Positions 13,603-14,156 of a DNA stretch of 14,156 nt are shown here, in pieces. The notes below the pieces were generated by a model. That model made no database searches, was not told the DNA's origin, and was given only the letters and a program-made list of their open reading frames with translations. Position 1 is the stretch's first letter, and every line of letters begins with the position of its first letter. A program made the translations under genes and the position numbers. The DNA is from CAZYTO01 sp964650405 (GTDB taxonomy: Bacteria; Acidobacteriota; Thermoanaerobaculia; Gp7-AA8), in the NCBI GenBank assembly GCA_964650405.1, contig CAZYTO010000151.1:1-14156 (forward strand). Direction: 5' to 3'.

Positions 13603-13655
13603 TCGGTACCTGCCTCCCGCCTCCCGCTCGGCGCCTCCCGCTCGCCCACCCGTAA

Positions 13656-13925
13656 ACGCCCAACCGCCCGGCGCCGTTCGACTTTTTCCTGCCGCGCGGC
13701 TACTCGTTCATCGCCGCGGCCGAGAACCTTGCCGCCGGCTTCGAGAGCGTGGAGCACATGGTGGTCGGCTGGATGGGCTCCCGCGGCCGTCGCGAGAACA
13801 TCCTCTCGGCCGAGTACGAAGACTGCGGCGTAGCCATCCTCGAAGGAAGCACCATCCATCCGTGGTGGCGTGGCAAGTCGGTGGTAGTCCTGTTCGGGAA
13901 GCCGCAAGCGGCGATGTCGCCGTAG
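13656..13925 (+). pseudogene. CAP-domain (SCP/PR-1-like) protein, 5'-truncated remnant
   Basis: The frame following the TAA at 13653 and ending at TAG 13923-13925 encodes about 89 residues that match the C-terminal half of bacterial CAP domains: GYSFIAAAENLAAGF, then a helix VEHMVVGWMGS, then RGRRENILSAEYEDCGVAI and a final strand SVVVLFGKP. Bacterial CAP proteins are secreted and about 130-160 residues in the domain; here the N-terminal half with the first His/Glu and the signal peptide is missing. The usual GHRENIL is GRRENIL, so the second conserved His is also lost. There is no start codon or ribosome binding site at the frame's beginning, and the composite repeat block abuts it directly, consistent with repeat-associated truncation. 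An internal ATG (about 13758) would leave too little of the fold. Most likely a dead remnant. Confidence 0.75.
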
Positions 13926-14056
13926 GGCTGGTCACTCGTTTTCGCCCTTTCCGTGCTGGTGATGGCGGTTGTTTCGGCGGCCGTCCTGAAATCGATATCT
14001 GACGCTCAGCCATGAACGTCTTCGTCTCTGGCATCAACTTCAAGAATCCGGCAGTG

Positions 14057-14132
14057 AATGGCTCCGCGCCAGACATGAACGTCAGAAATTCAGCCATAAA
14101 TGGCTCCGCCCCCAACATGAAAGTCAGAAATT
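14057..14132. repeat. 42-bp tandem repeat at the right edge
   Basis: AATGGCTCCGC...GTCAGAAATT at 14057-14090 recurs at 14099-14132 with four differences in 34 bp. The units are offset by 42 bp and joined by CAGCCATA. A further decayed copy may lie at about 14008-14056. The rest of 13926-14156 shows no gene: the minus frame through it (GAEPFMAEFLTFM-like) is only the repeat translated. This stretch is less GC-rich than the rest of the window. Confidence 0.7.
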
Positions 14133-14156
14133 TACGACTTAATGTCCACCCCCCAA

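Larger units (their letters stand above)
13418..13650. repeat. Composite intergenic repeat block downstream of cysK
   Basis: Between the cysK stop and the CAP remnant the sequence is almost wholly repetitive. It holds GGCGAGC-like 7-mers, a perfect 10-bp GC hairpin (13439-13462), GGTACC heptamers (CGGTAAC, AGGTACC, GGGTACC at 13471-13492), a 26-bp inverted repeat (13503-13602), and then CCGCCTC / CCGCTCG / GCGCCTC 7-mers to about 13645. The last part resembles the right arm of the palindrome at 5222-5253. No coding potential is supported on either strand. Confidence 0.8.

Noticed and set aside
13708..14118. Minus-strand frame of 136 codons at the right edge
   Set aside because: It consists of the translated 42-bp repeat plus the antisense of the CAP remnant, with no ribosome binding site.
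14057..14132. CRISPR-like array
   Set aside because: Units are contiguous with an 8-bp joint and no unique spacers; no cas gene nearby.

Overview
The window is a strongly GC-rich bacterial chromosome segment. The codon use, secreted beta-propeller and CocE-type proteins, and heptamer-built intergenic repeats suggest a Gram-negative soil or sediment lineage, most likely Acidobacteriota. That placement is an inference from style and gene content; no marker gene here fixes the taxon.

Left edge (1-1166): the first 232 residues of a tyrosine recombinase (minus strand, running off the left edge) begin 111 bp beyond the CCA end of a complete tmRNA gene (ssrA, minus strand). This is the classic layout of a mobile island integrated at the 3' end of ssrA, so the window probably starts just inside an island and then crosses into core chromosome.

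Middle (1276-9183): a secreted protein of unknown function (minus strand), nadC (quinolinate phosphoribosyltransferase), a secreted CocE/NonD-type alpha/beta hydrolase lacking the usual catalytic Asp, a receiver-GGDEF response regulator (diguanylate cyclase) convergent with a small HPt protein, then a CBM9-like protein followed by an exported LVIVD-repeat propeller.

Right (9280-12123): a same-strand group of an exported PDZ-domain protein, a two-TM sensor histidine kinase without HAMP, and an OmpR/PhoB-type response regulator, probably one envelope-sensing operon.

cysK region (12196-13417): cysteine synthase is preceded by a leader with a TTGACA promoter, a near-leaderless 21-codon ORF carrying three consecutive Cys codons, competing RNA hairpins, and a textbook intrinsic terminator just before the cysK ribosome binding site. 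This reads as a cysteine-sensing transcription attenuator and is the most interesting system in the window.

Right edge (13418-14156): a composite of nested inverted repeats, a 5'-truncated CAP-domain (SCP/PR-1-like) gene remnant, and a 42-bp tandem repeat. A degenerate 7-bp repeat unit recurs in most of the intergenic gaps and often folds into large nested palindromes.
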